A stretch of DNA of 64,000 bases, taken from Isoetes taiwanensis (lineage: Eukaryota > Streptophyta > Lycopodiopsida > Isoetales > Isoetaceae). The stretch is taken from the NCBI GenBank assembly GCA_021234155.1, contig JAJEKV010000014.1, positions 8,203,563-8,267,562 on the forward strand, written 5' to 3'. Shown here piece after piece: positions 36,301 to 46,857 of this stretch (its first letter is position 1; each line of letters starts with the position of its first letter). The position numbers and the translations under genes are program-made. The notes below the pieces were generated by a model that did no database searches, was not told where the DNA came from, and was given only the letters and a program-made list of their open reading frames with translations.

Positions 36301-36865
36301 CAGATCATGCTCAATCGGGAATAGACATCATTGATGAGCATGGAACATTTTTTTCAACAATGAACAACGTGATCAATGGACCATGGAATTCTCAAACATT
36401 TCAGTGGTTCGATGGTGCAGGAATACCTAATTCAACAACCAAATATAAAGAGGTAGTTATTTGATACATTGTTTAATGCTGGCTTCTGGATAACTTACGA
36501 GAAGGTATTTTCGTTTACAGGACCAAAAAGTCCGCTGGCATTCAACACCATTTGAAGTGCGGGTTGAGAGGGCGTTGTGCAACCAAACAGGAGTTCCTCA
36601 TCGGTATGTCTTGGGGCCTTTGAAAGATCTGCAATATTGTGCTTGGGCATGAGACAAGAAATGTTTTGAGTTTGCTATTCTAAGATTCTGTTTTTTTCAA
36701 AGTTTACTTCTAATCAGTTATGTGATGCATCATGCAGGGAACTGTTCACATCCTAAAGCTAAATTTTTTTTTCCAAAAATAAAACATTTTTTTCGATGCT
36801 TTCGCAGAGAAAGGATTCAGTTTTCGCTAGGGAGGATAGATGATGTGCATATCTCATGTTCCTGA
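33307..36865 (+). CDS. JASON-like protein (meiosis/spindle organisation family), 7 exons
   Basis: Exons inferred from splice sites and phase: 33307-33399, 33882-33966, 34206-34348, 34423-34676, 34895-36452, 36521-36603 and 36808-36865. They join in frame to 757 residues. Family marks in order: N-terminus MGWLFGCFGG, DFVNPHIEPSRLHSLAAQLG, EVKYLRSCGISLQTPEELRN (the family's E.K.L..CG.l..TP.E.R block), a long S/D/E-rich disordered centre, then GAGIPNSTTKYKE joined across the intron to DQKVRWHSTPFEVRVERAL, the conserved C-terminal signature. In Arabidopsis JASON controls spindle/organelle-band organisation at male meiosis II, and its loss gives unreduced pollen. MGWLFGCF could be N-terminally acylated (G2 plus C7), which is inference. 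The last exon (18 residues) is the least certain. All seven introns/exons look intact. Confidence 0.88.
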
Positions 36866-38383
36866 TTTCAGTCTGATATAGTTTTTAGCTCACATTGAGC
36901 ATAAAAAGATGCGTAATATTTGAGATATTATTGCTCTTATACTGGAAACATATTTGATTATTGTAAAGAATTATTGAAAACACCTTGTCTAATAGGAAAT
37001 GGTTTTAAATGGACAGTTTGCTAGTTCGAAAGTGTAATGTTTAAGGCATTAAATAATAGAGGAAAATAAAAATCTGAAATTTTTGTTCTGGAAAAAGAAG
37101 CTATTTTCACCCTTATTTTTATCCTTTATAAGAAATGGTCTTCAATAGAAATTTTTCCTTTGAGCTGGAAAAATCAAGGTAGAAACACCAAAAATTTATG
37201 GAGGGGGCAGTGTTGAGGAAGCTTCTAGAGCCTACCGGAAAACCTCTTAATGTTCCTCAAAGAGCCAGACATTCCAAGTTTCTAACTGAAATCTGTATTG
37301 TCTTTACATGATAGTCTTTTCAACCGGAAATCCGTTTCATTCTATAGGTTGATAGTATTTTTTGCGACATGCCACATTGACAACATCACGAGGACATCCT
37401 TATAGAGAAATACATGGTAATCTTTCAGAAAATTTCCAAAATTTTCATGCCATGCACTAACTCAACCGGAATTCTCAACCAGAAATCTTGAGGTTTTAAT
37501 CGGAAAAACCTTCTTTGCCTCGAAGTTCTCCCAATGCTGTGCAACTGGTGGTTAAAAAGAACCAGAATGACCTTGAAATTCAGTTGGACCCACTGTTACG
37601 TTTAAAATATTATTTTGTCTTCAATAAACCAATTGTTATATTTGTTGGAAGGCAAATTGGTGGGCACTCCAAAATCGAGGACTATAGCCACAATGCCAAA
37701 CAACGACTACTGTTTGCGCAATGGTTTTGGAAGGTGCTGCCGTGGGAATGAGCAGATACCACTGGTTTATGCAGGGCAGATGAAATGCAGACTCTTGTTG
37801 AGAATTGGTGTTTCGAGATAGGGGGTGGAAGCGAATCAATCGAACCCTTAAGCGAATCCTCTGATGTTGAGACGAAGATGTATGAGTTGCTCTTAATTAG
37901 AAAGAATTTCCTTAAGACATCGGCCACAATCGTGATTGTTCCAACAATGTTTTGTTGTTGCAAATGACATCATCTAATAATTGATCACGTAAAAAACACT
38001 ATCTATTTATCTATCTTCATCTGGGCAAGTCCAACTATAGCAGATGTCCCGAAGCTCAAATGGGCCTCGGAATTGTCTTCTGCTTTGGAGCAGAATTTAT
38101 GCATGAAGAGAGGATAAATGCCCTGGATTTTTTGTGCTCTACTTACAACTTGTTAAGTTACGACTCATTACCCTTGTCATAGCTGGAGCAGAATTTCCAA
38201 TTTCACCTCTGGTCATGTATATGAAGATCCAACAAGAATCGAGCTCCAACAAATTTTTACCTCTTTTTAAGTGTTGAGATAACGATCTCACATCCTCAAC
38301 GTACAGTTGGAGGACTCTGATCAAGAGTCACCAATAGTTACAGGTGACGTTTAGGCTGGATCGATCCACCCAAACAGGCATAC
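36866..38383. other. Non-coding stretch downstream of the JASON-like gene
   Basis: AT-rich, presumably 3'UTR then intergenic. The only open frames are under 100 codons, without domain character. Nothing recognised. Confidence 0.4.
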
Positions 38384-38780
38384 CTCGTCATAGGAACTCC
38401 GTATATCTCAAGCGAGATGTGGTTAACCAGGCCACATTTAATGTGGCCAAAAGGTGGTTAATGTGGCCAAAAAGTGGTTAATGTGGCAAAAAAACCAGGC
38501 TTCAAATTGCGCGGCGGAGGCAAAAATTTCAATCGGCTGGTTCTTTCTGCTGTATGGGCAGTTTGATTCGATCTAAAAACCATGCCAATCGCTTTGTCTG
38601 CTCCTTTTATGCTAGATTGTTGAAGAGAGGAAGAGATTTGAGGCAAAATGGAGCCGGATCGACCAAAAAACGCCAAAAACAGCTAGTTTTTGGGCTTCAA
38701 ACCGCGCCATTCTTCGTGGCTGATACAGGTGGCCACATTAACCACATCTCGCTTGAGATATACGGCGTTCCCTCTTCATA
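38384..38780. mobile_element. Mutator-like MITE with 34-bp TIRs and 9-bp target duplication
   Basis: The left TIR 38393-38426 and right TIR 38738-38771 are inverted copies with one mismatch (core gtatatctcaagcgagat). The flanks ctcgtcata (38384-38392) and ctcttcata (38772-38780) are a 9-bp target duplication with one change. A 9-bp duplication is typical of the Mutator superfamily. The interior (311 bp) is non-coding and holds three tandem copies of a ~21-bp motif with ggttaatgtggccaaaa next to the left TIR. Confidence 0.85.
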
Positions 38781-39989
38781 AATTTCATATATAATCAGTG
38801 CTATTGGTTGGGGCCTGTCCAACCCAGTTTTCCCTCATCATCAAATACATCTATTCTTCATATTTCTCTCTGTTTTCTGTTTTCTAACATTAAGGACCCT
38901 TGCAGAATCTGCCAAAAATCAAACGGGATCTAGAATCGGGATCCATCAATTTCCAATCTGCATGAAATTTAATCACAATCAATGGTCAGTGCTGCCTATT
39001 TTAGTTCCCATATACAAGATAAACTGACCTGAGCCCTAACATCTTCGCTCTCTCCTTCCTTCAATCGACTGCCTTCGTGACCTGAAAACAATTGGAAAAA
39101 GTGTCAAAAATGTTGCCCACAAAATTGTATTGTCCACAAAATTGTACTGTATTGTTGGAGGCGAGCACCACCTAGCGATGTCGAAGTTTAGGGTTTAATG
39201 AATAGACTAGTAAATTGCCCACCTTTGGTGGGCATTCCATGTGATTGTATATGGAAAGTGAGGTACTAATGTGTGGGCTATTAATTAATGTGTTGCATTT
39301 GAGCTATTAATGTGTTATATTTATTATGACATATTTTATTTCGATTTTGTGCATAAGTTGGAAGTTTGTAAATGTTTTGACCGCAATGAGAAAAGTGTGC
39401 TCAAATCCTGGCTCTGGTGATATCATGGTCTTGAACGGAGTTTTGAATATCCTGTGAGGGCATAACCAAATAGGATACACCTGCCAAAACCCAAACCATC
39501 ATTGCAAATTTTATAAAACAACTGAATGAACTTTTAACATAGGTACCTCAAATTCCCTGTCTGAGAATTCCAGAGCATCGGCCAGAGCGTGCAAAGGAAC
39601 CAGCATATTCTGGATGATATGCCTTTTGTGGTAATAATTTCTGATGGCCTCGCCCTAGCTTGGCTTCAACCAGGAAGTTCTGGCTGCAAAAAAAGCTTCC
39701 TCTAACTACTGGACTGTCTGGTATGAATGCAAGGTTGTAGAAACCTTCTTGCATCTTTACTATGATCTCCAGCGGGCCTAAATCTTGCAGAAAATAAAGC
39801 CCTTATGTATGCTATTCATATATCTGAAGAATTTGTTCCTATCCTCCAATTCTTCCCCTTCTGAAAGAAATTTAATGAATCCATTGATTTAAATGATCTG
39901 CTCTACAAATGATTTTTTTTGGAAAGAACTTTTCTGCAAAATAAAATTTGCCCTCTGTTTGGAGGCAAACTCATTAAGAAATCAACAAC
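38781..39989. other. Non-coding stretch
   Basis: No gene, repeat pair or RNA recognised. It is interrupted at 39990 by a retroposed LINE ORF1 copy. Confidence 0.4.
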
Positions 39990-41972
39990 AATATCCAAAC
40001 TGTGGTGATGGCATGATGGCTTGATGGGAGATGGGCGCTCGTGAGTATGGCGCTTAGGGTTGCCAGCGTCTGTTCTTGTAACTTGAGCATCAGGACTCCG
40101 TTTTCGATGATCTTTAGTTCGTTGGAAAGCTTATTCCGAGAGCTCTCTATCAGTATAATTTTTATTAGGGTTTGTTATCAGGTTGGTGGCCGGATTTGGG
40201 CCTGTGTGATTTCGGCCACTTTTAGTAGAGATGGGGAAGACAGATATTGCTCCAGCTTCTAAGGCTGCAGCAAAACGGCGTGAAGCTACTGCCAGTTTGG
40301 TGATACGTGATCCCCCAGTTACTGTGCAAAAAGATGTAAATAATTTAGTTGGAAGTTCTTTGCCATCGTTGGTGATTGCTCCAGGGGTTCTTGAAGAAAG
40401 GGATTTTCCTCCCTTGCAAGGCGCTACGAGTAAGGGAGTGGAAGTTAATGGAAATTTGCATCAAACAGGTACAGAATCCAGTCCTAATGTAGTTGCTCAG
40501 CCCCAGGCAAATGATAGTGCTTGGAAGTCATATGATTCTGTTACAAAAGTTTCATATCAAAGATTTAATGATTGGCTTTGTAAAGATATATCTAGTGCAT
40601 CTAGAAAGGCAAGGGTAGCAACTGCTTTACAGGTGTTGTCTGAAGGGAGTAAGGATGAGTTGTCCGCGATCTTGGACACATTGAAAGCTCGACAGACTCA
40701 GCTTCAACAACAATTGTCTCCAGATGATATATTTTACCAGTCTGACTGTTAGGATGTAGTTCAAACTTCTGGTATTCCTGTGGTTGAGGTGGACCATCAA
40801 GCTCATATTAAGTGTGCTGAGAACCTATCCTCATGTGCAGTCCTTGGTTATTTTACTGGTGGCTATTTGGATTTTTCACGGTTCTGTATTTGGTTATCTC
40901 GGCTTTTGAGACGCCTTCAGCTCCTCCTTTTCAGTCCATCAAGTTGTTGGCGAAAAACTTTGTTCTTATTATGTTTGAAAGTAGTGATGCAGTGGACTCT
41001 TTGGTATCAAGAGGGATTGATCCACTTGGTGGGGAGTATATGATGTATCAGTATTACTCTCATGGTTTTACACCAGATATGGTTCGCGCATTAAAGATGC
41101 CTTGCTGGTTCTCGATACCTAATCTTCCTCCTGATCTAATGGCCCATCAATTTCTAGTTGCAATTGCAACTGGTCTTGGGGTTCATATCTCACATTCCAT
41201 CATGAACGGTCCGAGAATTTGTGTCTCAGTGCCATTGGACTCAGTTTTACCAGATTGTATAGTGGTGAAAAGTGGCCCTTGGTATAAGAAGTTGGATCTT
41301 AAGCTTCTGAATGGTCCAGAATTAGCCCGTCTGTTTCCTGACAAGGAGGCTTTTGCTAGCTTTCGTCGAGGCACTCGTGCATCTCAGGCATCTGTTCAAC
41401 CTTCTTCTCAGGCTCAAGCTCCCGTTGTCACTTCTTCATCTATTCATGATCAACCTTTACCAGTTGTGTTGCATTCCTCATCCATGGAAGATGCTCTAAT
41501 TCCAGTTCCGACAATGGCGTCCTTAGCGCCATCATCTGTACCTGTAGTTCATTCTTCTCTCCATGTTGATGCTTCTTCCTCTCATGTTTCTGAGGTTGTT
41601 ATGGCTGATGATCCTAATCTTCTGTGCACAAAAAAGTCATGGCAGCAGGTCAATTGGAAGAAGACAGCGAGAAAGAAGTCTGTTATATCATTTCACGAGG
41701 CTATCCCGCCTCGTTCTATTCAGTGGCATGATAATTTGATGTCTGTTGATGATCATCTCGATGTGGTAGACCATTTTGATTGTGATGAGGCCATTAAACG
41801 CCTCAAGGTGGCACAAGGAGTTTGAGTATATACTGTGTATGGGTGGTTTTGCTTAGTGGACTATTTCGTCCTCTAGGTTTTGAGTCCCATGTCACAGATC
41901 CCTTGTATGTATCTTGATTTTTCTTGATAATAGATTGTCGTCCTTCAAAGGAAAAAAATATCCAAACTCTGG
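39990..41972 (+). mobile_element. ORF1-only LINE copy (half-LINE) with target duplications
   Basis: It is flanked by aatatccaaactgtgg (39990-40005) and aatatccaaactctgg (41957-41972), a 16-bp target duplication with one mismatch. The right copy follows a short A tail. The insert is ~1.95 kb, contains a LINE ORF1-type coding region only, and ends in a transcribed-looking 3' end (tttcttgataatag then the A tail). No endonuclease or RT is present. It is therefore either an ORF1-only non-autonomous family or a retroposed partial transcript. Confidence 0.85.
40231..41825 (+). pseudogene. LINE ORF1 (DUF4283-like RNA-binding region)
   Basis: The frame starts MGKTDIAPASKAAAKRREA. It is open to a TAG at 40750, then continues in the same frame to about 40900, and shifts into the frame ending at 41825. 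The middle part (LLAKNFVLIMFESSDAVDSL, PCWFSIPNLPPDL, FLVAIATGLGVH) has the layout of the DUF4283 domain found in the first ORF of plant L1-type LINEs, where it binds RNA in the retrotransposition particle. No CCHC knuckle is visible. The C-terminus is S/V/P-rich. With two lesions repaired it would be a single protein of about 530 residues. Confidence 0.75.
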
Positions 41973-42410
41973 TTCAGAATCTGATTCAAGAATAGTCTCT
42001 CTTTGCAGAAATAAGCTCTTAAATCCAAAATCATGCCAGGAATTAAAAAACGTCAATTAATTGCATCGTCATGAATAGAGATACTCAAAGCCTTCAAGAA
42101 GCCTAGATTTGTGAGGCAGAGGGAAGTTAGGATTGAGAAACGCTGTGACAACTCTGCAATCATGCCAAATAGGACGATCCGGCAATAATTTTCTTTGGCG
42201 TCTAATAAAGTGGCGCATGAGGATGACTCTTTCTGCAAGGTGACTACTAGAATCTATAGCCAGGTCATGCAAATGCTGGAATTCTAGAGTACTGAAAGAA
42301 GCACGAAGCATTTGGTAAATACCCTGCCTTGGGCTTCTTCAACGTTAGTCTACCTCTCGAGCAAAACAAAGGTATCTTTTCTAGTAGGCTGAGTTCTGAT
42401 TTCGTCTGAT
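41973..42410. other. Non-coding spacer between two LINE-derived elements
   Basis: No coding potential. The T-rich tract at 42411-42440 marks the poly(A) end of the next element. Confidence 0.4.
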
Positions 42411-42784
42411 TATTATTTTTTTTTTTTATTTTTTTTTTTGAGGGAATGAGATTTTTTCCATTAATTATAGATTAAAAAGTACATATAGTTGAAGTATATG
42501 ATCATGAAGATCAAAATACTACAGTATGATTAAGCAGAATATATAGCAGAAACATGAAGTAAAGTGAATAAGTATTTCTATGCATATCCCAAAAAAGGTA
42601 ATTGATATGCAAAGAATTCCATAAAGTAGTCGATATCTCCTGAGGTTTATCAGAATAATAGGTATACTAGAGATCTGCTCCTTGAAGATTTGAAATGTCC
42701 GAGAAAGCTTGAGACAGCACCAAGTCGCCAATTACCTGAAATGAAGGGTGAAAATTTGACAATACTAGTGGCTTGGAAATTAGA

Positions 42785-43853
42785 TTATGAGTCAAGGAAA
42801 GGGAAGTGGTCAGAGAAGGATGGGCTAAGGATAAAATTGGTGTGTTTCCCCCAATCCAAGCATTCCAGAAGATCAGATACACATGAAGTGGCCATTAGAA
42901 TCAGCACATTTCCATAGACATCTGCTTTTCCCCTGTGATGGTAGTAGCACTCTCTGTAATATGTAAACTGCCTTTCTGTCATGTGCCTACTGTTGATTTC
43001 CATAAACCAGAACAAAGAGTACATCTGGTAGGTACTCTTACAAAACTCATAAGCCCATTGAATCTCTGACACCGGGAATTCTTCAAGTTTAGGGAAGATT
43101 CTTTCATGAATTTTAGATTTCCAGTAGAAATCCTGATAGGCATTGACATGAGTATTAATCTGACCCCTGTATCTGATTGCTTCATTCAGGTCAAAGCTGG
43201 TGTCCAGGTCCCTCTTGCAGAAGTTCAGATATTCTAGCACAATCATAGAAAAGACTACTATTAGTATTGGAACAATGCAATTGAAACAAATTAAATTTTC
43301 CATAATATCTTCCAATACAATTCCATTTTCCATCTAAAGAGTCATTTTTCCCTTTTTGAACAGTGGCAGTACTCTGCAAATCATGAATAATGTTTATTTT
43401 AATCCAAAAAATGGAAGTCTGATGGTTCCCATACAAGCATCTGTTCCTGTGCTTCCAAATATTCCATAAAATAATGTGAAGAATAGTGTTATAGAATACA
43501 TCATTGGTCAGAAAATAATCAATGAAAGAGTTTGCTTTTTTGACATTAAAATTAGCTTCACACCAGTTCCATAGACCATTTAACTTCCTGCAGTGGAAAA
43601 TATGCATCATAGACTCAGCAGAAACATTACATAAAGCACAAGTTGAGGAAATTGGGGGCAGACCATTTTTAATCCTACTGGGGTTGTAAAGCTTAGCAGC
43701 AGATTCCAGATTAGGCAAGCTTCTGTTGGCCAATAACCAAATAAAGAAAGAGATTTTCGGGGTGCATAGGGAGAGCCGGATATTCTTCAGAGAACGAGAA
43801 TCTTTGCGATCAGCGATGTTCAAAGTAGAATTTAGCTTTAGATGGTTTATCAT
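42785..43853 (-). pseudogene. LINE ORF2 C-terminal region (zf-RVT and beyond)
   Basis: The frame 43853-43191 carries KISFFIWLLANRSLPN, then CALCNVSAESMMHIFHCRKL, the Cys/His pattern of the zf-RVT domain found after RT in plant LINEs. A frame change leads into 43333-42785, which has no recognisable RNase H motif. Confidence 0.75.
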
Positions 43854-45857
43854 TGTTAGCTAGAAGACTGTACACTGTGGAAACCTTGTATTCAGGCTTA
43901 CCTTTACAAAACCAGTCCATAGGCAATGAGTTTGTTCCAATCACAGAGTTAGACAAAGCACCCTTTATGTAATTAAAAAGCTTTCTATCTGAAAGAGTGC
44001 CATTTAACTTCCTCTTCAAAGCTGTCCAAGTGATCCACCTGTTATCCAACTGGAGATCCCCTATGTGAGTAACACCAGCATTTTTCCATTTCTTGTATGT
44101 CCTAGGATGCTTGAAGGCAAGGGGAGTACTTCTTGAGTTTGTGAGTAGGATTCGGAAGATTGAGGTGTGAGAGCTGAAGTTGTTGGCTCCTTGGTGTTCA
44201 TAACAACCCGAGATTTTGTTCCAAGCAATAATCATATTTCTCATTATTGGAGAGATGTCAGGAGCAGGCTGGAGAGGGAAAAAAGCAGAAGAAGGCAAAT
44301 TATGATCAATAGAAGGATGGCCTCTAAATTTACACTTTTCCAACCAGTATCTGATAAAAATAGCAGCTGGGTTATTTTTCTGAAAAAGAGTTTTCCAAAT
44401 ATACTTACCAACTAAGGCAGAACCTTGAATGAAGAGGTTTTTGCAGCCAATGCCACCTTTAGATTTTGGCTTAGTAAGATAGTTCCAGTTGATGAGATGG
44501 TTCTTGCCCCAAATAAAATTTCTAACAATTTTCTCAAGCTGTAAATAGATGGATTTTGGAGCAAGCAAGGCAGACGAGAAGTAGATATGAGAACTTGCAA
44601 TAACACTATTAGCAATAATAGTTCTACCTGCCATGGAAAGACAGTTTCCATAATAATTCAATTTCTTCTTGATGTTGGAAATGATTGGATTCCATAGACC
44701 CTTGATATTGCTATCCAAGGACAAAGGTAAAGTTTTGAGCTTGGTGAGCCATTGATCAAAACAGCAGATTGAGATCTGGAGTTCAAACCATGAATCAAAT
44801 GAATGAATTTTTCAGAGAAGCCAAGATAATTCAGAGCAAAGTTAATAAAATTCCAGTGGACTGTATCAAAGGCTTTTGAGAAATCTAATTTCAGAAGAAT
44901 ACAGTTTTGATTGGTATGCCTATTCCAGTGAAGCCCCTCAACAGCAGCAATATAGTTGTCCAAAATAAATCTATTCGGGAGAAAGGCAGATTGAGAGGGA
45001 CTAATAACATTCTGAAGATGGCCCTTGACTCTATTGGCAATGATTTTAGCACAAACTTTATAAGAAGTATTAGTCAGGGAAATAGGTCTCCAATCTGAAA
45101 AGGTGGAGGGCTCCTCTTTTTTTGGGATTAAGGAGATCAGACCTGCAGAAATAGCTGGATGAAGATGATTGGACAGCCAGAACCCATGGATCATTCTAGA
45201 GAAATCACATTGTAAAACCTCCCAGAAATGAATGTAAAAATCAGAAGGAAAGCCATCAGGTCCAGGGCTTTTGCCTTTAGCTAGAGATATTAAAGTTTTG
45301 TGGATCTCATCAACACTAGGAGGATTTGCTAAGTTTAAGTTCATAGATTGATTTTGACCTGAATCCTGATTTATGGGGAGATTCTGAACCATATCATAGA
45401 AATTGTTTGCCCTGCTGGTAGTAATAGAGTCATAATCTTGTTGGGAAAAAAGACCAGAGTATTTCATGCGAAAAAATTCGGATATATCAGAATGATTGTC
45501 AAGAGTGTTACCATCATCAGAGATAATTTGGGAGATATTTGACTTGAGAAGCTTATTTTTGGCCACCCTAAAAAAGAATTTAGAATTTCCCTTATCCAAA
45601 TTGGCGTGATATTTTAACTTGCAAGAGATAGCAGCCCCTTTAGCCTCATGCTCCTCTATTAGCTTGATGGAATTTTCCAGGTTCCCTTCTAGCAAATGCA
45701 AATTAATATTTAGAGGATCATCTTGAAGTTGCAACCTAACTTTCTTAATTTCATGAAGATATTTGTTCTTCTCAACACTTTTCTGTAAATGATGATTTTT
45801 GCCCCAATTTTTAATCCAACCTTTTGCAGCTTTGATGTTTGCATAGAAATCCCTCAT
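43810..45857 (-). pseudogene. LINE reverse transcriptase lacking its catalytic box
   Basis: The 5' part (45857-44760) has KGKSPGPDGFPSDFY, ISLIPKKEEPSTFSDWRPIS, SQSAFLPNRFILDN and LLKLDFSKAFDTVHW (motif A, first catalytic Asp). It reads to AVLINGSP and then jumps directly to the KTLPLSLDSNIKGLWNPIIS segment, in a new frame (44724-43810). Motif B (the QG.PLSP loop) and motif C (F/YADD) should lie between and are absent. The junction is at about 44740. This is a real internal deletion, not a frameshift: no frame in the short gap contains ADD. Confidence 0.85.
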
Positions 45858-45932
45858 TGAAGTAGAGTTATTTAAGCTGACTCTTGGGAGATTGGAATAA
45901 AAAGACTTGAATTGATCTGAAGACCCTCGATT

Positions 45933-46697
45933 TTAAGAGAAGCGGTTGAATTTGAAAGGGATATTGCCTTGTCTGGTGATTGAGATTTCATGTTTGATGG
46001 TTAAGAATTGGGGTTGATGGTCTGAAATCGAGGTGCACTCATCACTGGTAACCAGACAGTTATCCCAAAAGCCATTGGTTAAATTTGTGATGTAAAATCT
46101 GTCCAAGGCACAATACACTCTTTTACTGCCCTCTTGCTTGTTGCTCCAAGTGTATTTGGCAGTTGAAGATGGAATATGATGTAAAAGGTGATTATCAATG
46201 AGGTTATTCCAGGAAATCTTCTCATTCGGGATAGATTTTGTTTGCCCACCTTGAGGTCCCAGGATGGGGTATTATTGAAGTCTCCCCCTAGAATCCATGT
46301 TGTATTATCCTGATTTGATAACCAACTGTCTAAATTCAACCATAGAGAATCTCTTTCTCTTGAGTCTGTAGGAGCATAAACATTGATTAAGCCAAAGCTG
46401 TTTTTCGTGAGAGGAAAAATAACTTGACCGCCAAGTTTTGCAAGGGCTATTAAATAAGGAAGTGTGATTAAGGTTTCTCCAAATAATACAAAGGCCACCT
46501 GAAGTACCTGTGGCTTCAATCCAAATGGAATTACTACCAGGAGAGATCCAGTCAGCCAAGTTTGAGCATTCAAATTGAGGTAACCTTAATTCCTGGAGCA
46601 TGATAATATCAGCATTGAACTGCCTGATTTGAGCAATAGCTCGTCTTCTCTTAAGAGGGCCTTTTATGCCCCTTAAGTTCCAAGATAATATCTTCAT
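45933..46697 (-). pseudogene. LINE AP-like endonuclease
   Basis: It starts MKILSWNLRGIKGPLKRRRA (catalytic Asn). IIMLQELRLP supplies the Glu, then after a frame change come INVYAPTDSRERDSLW and WILGGDFNNTP. A return to the first frame gives YCALDRFYI and SISDHQPQF, the terminal SDH. All hallmark residues of the EEP/AP-endonuclease domain are present across two frames. Confidence 0.85.
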
Positions 46698-46857
46698 AAG
46701 ATAAGACTTGAGAGAAAAGATTGACCAATCTCAGTGATTTCTCAATTTTCTTTTCTGTCTAGTATTGGCGCCAGAGAGAGTTCGGATAGGATTTGTCCAT
46801 TCTTAGATCTATTCTTTTTCCTTTTTTCCCTTTCACAAGCGAGTGGAATTTGAGTTA

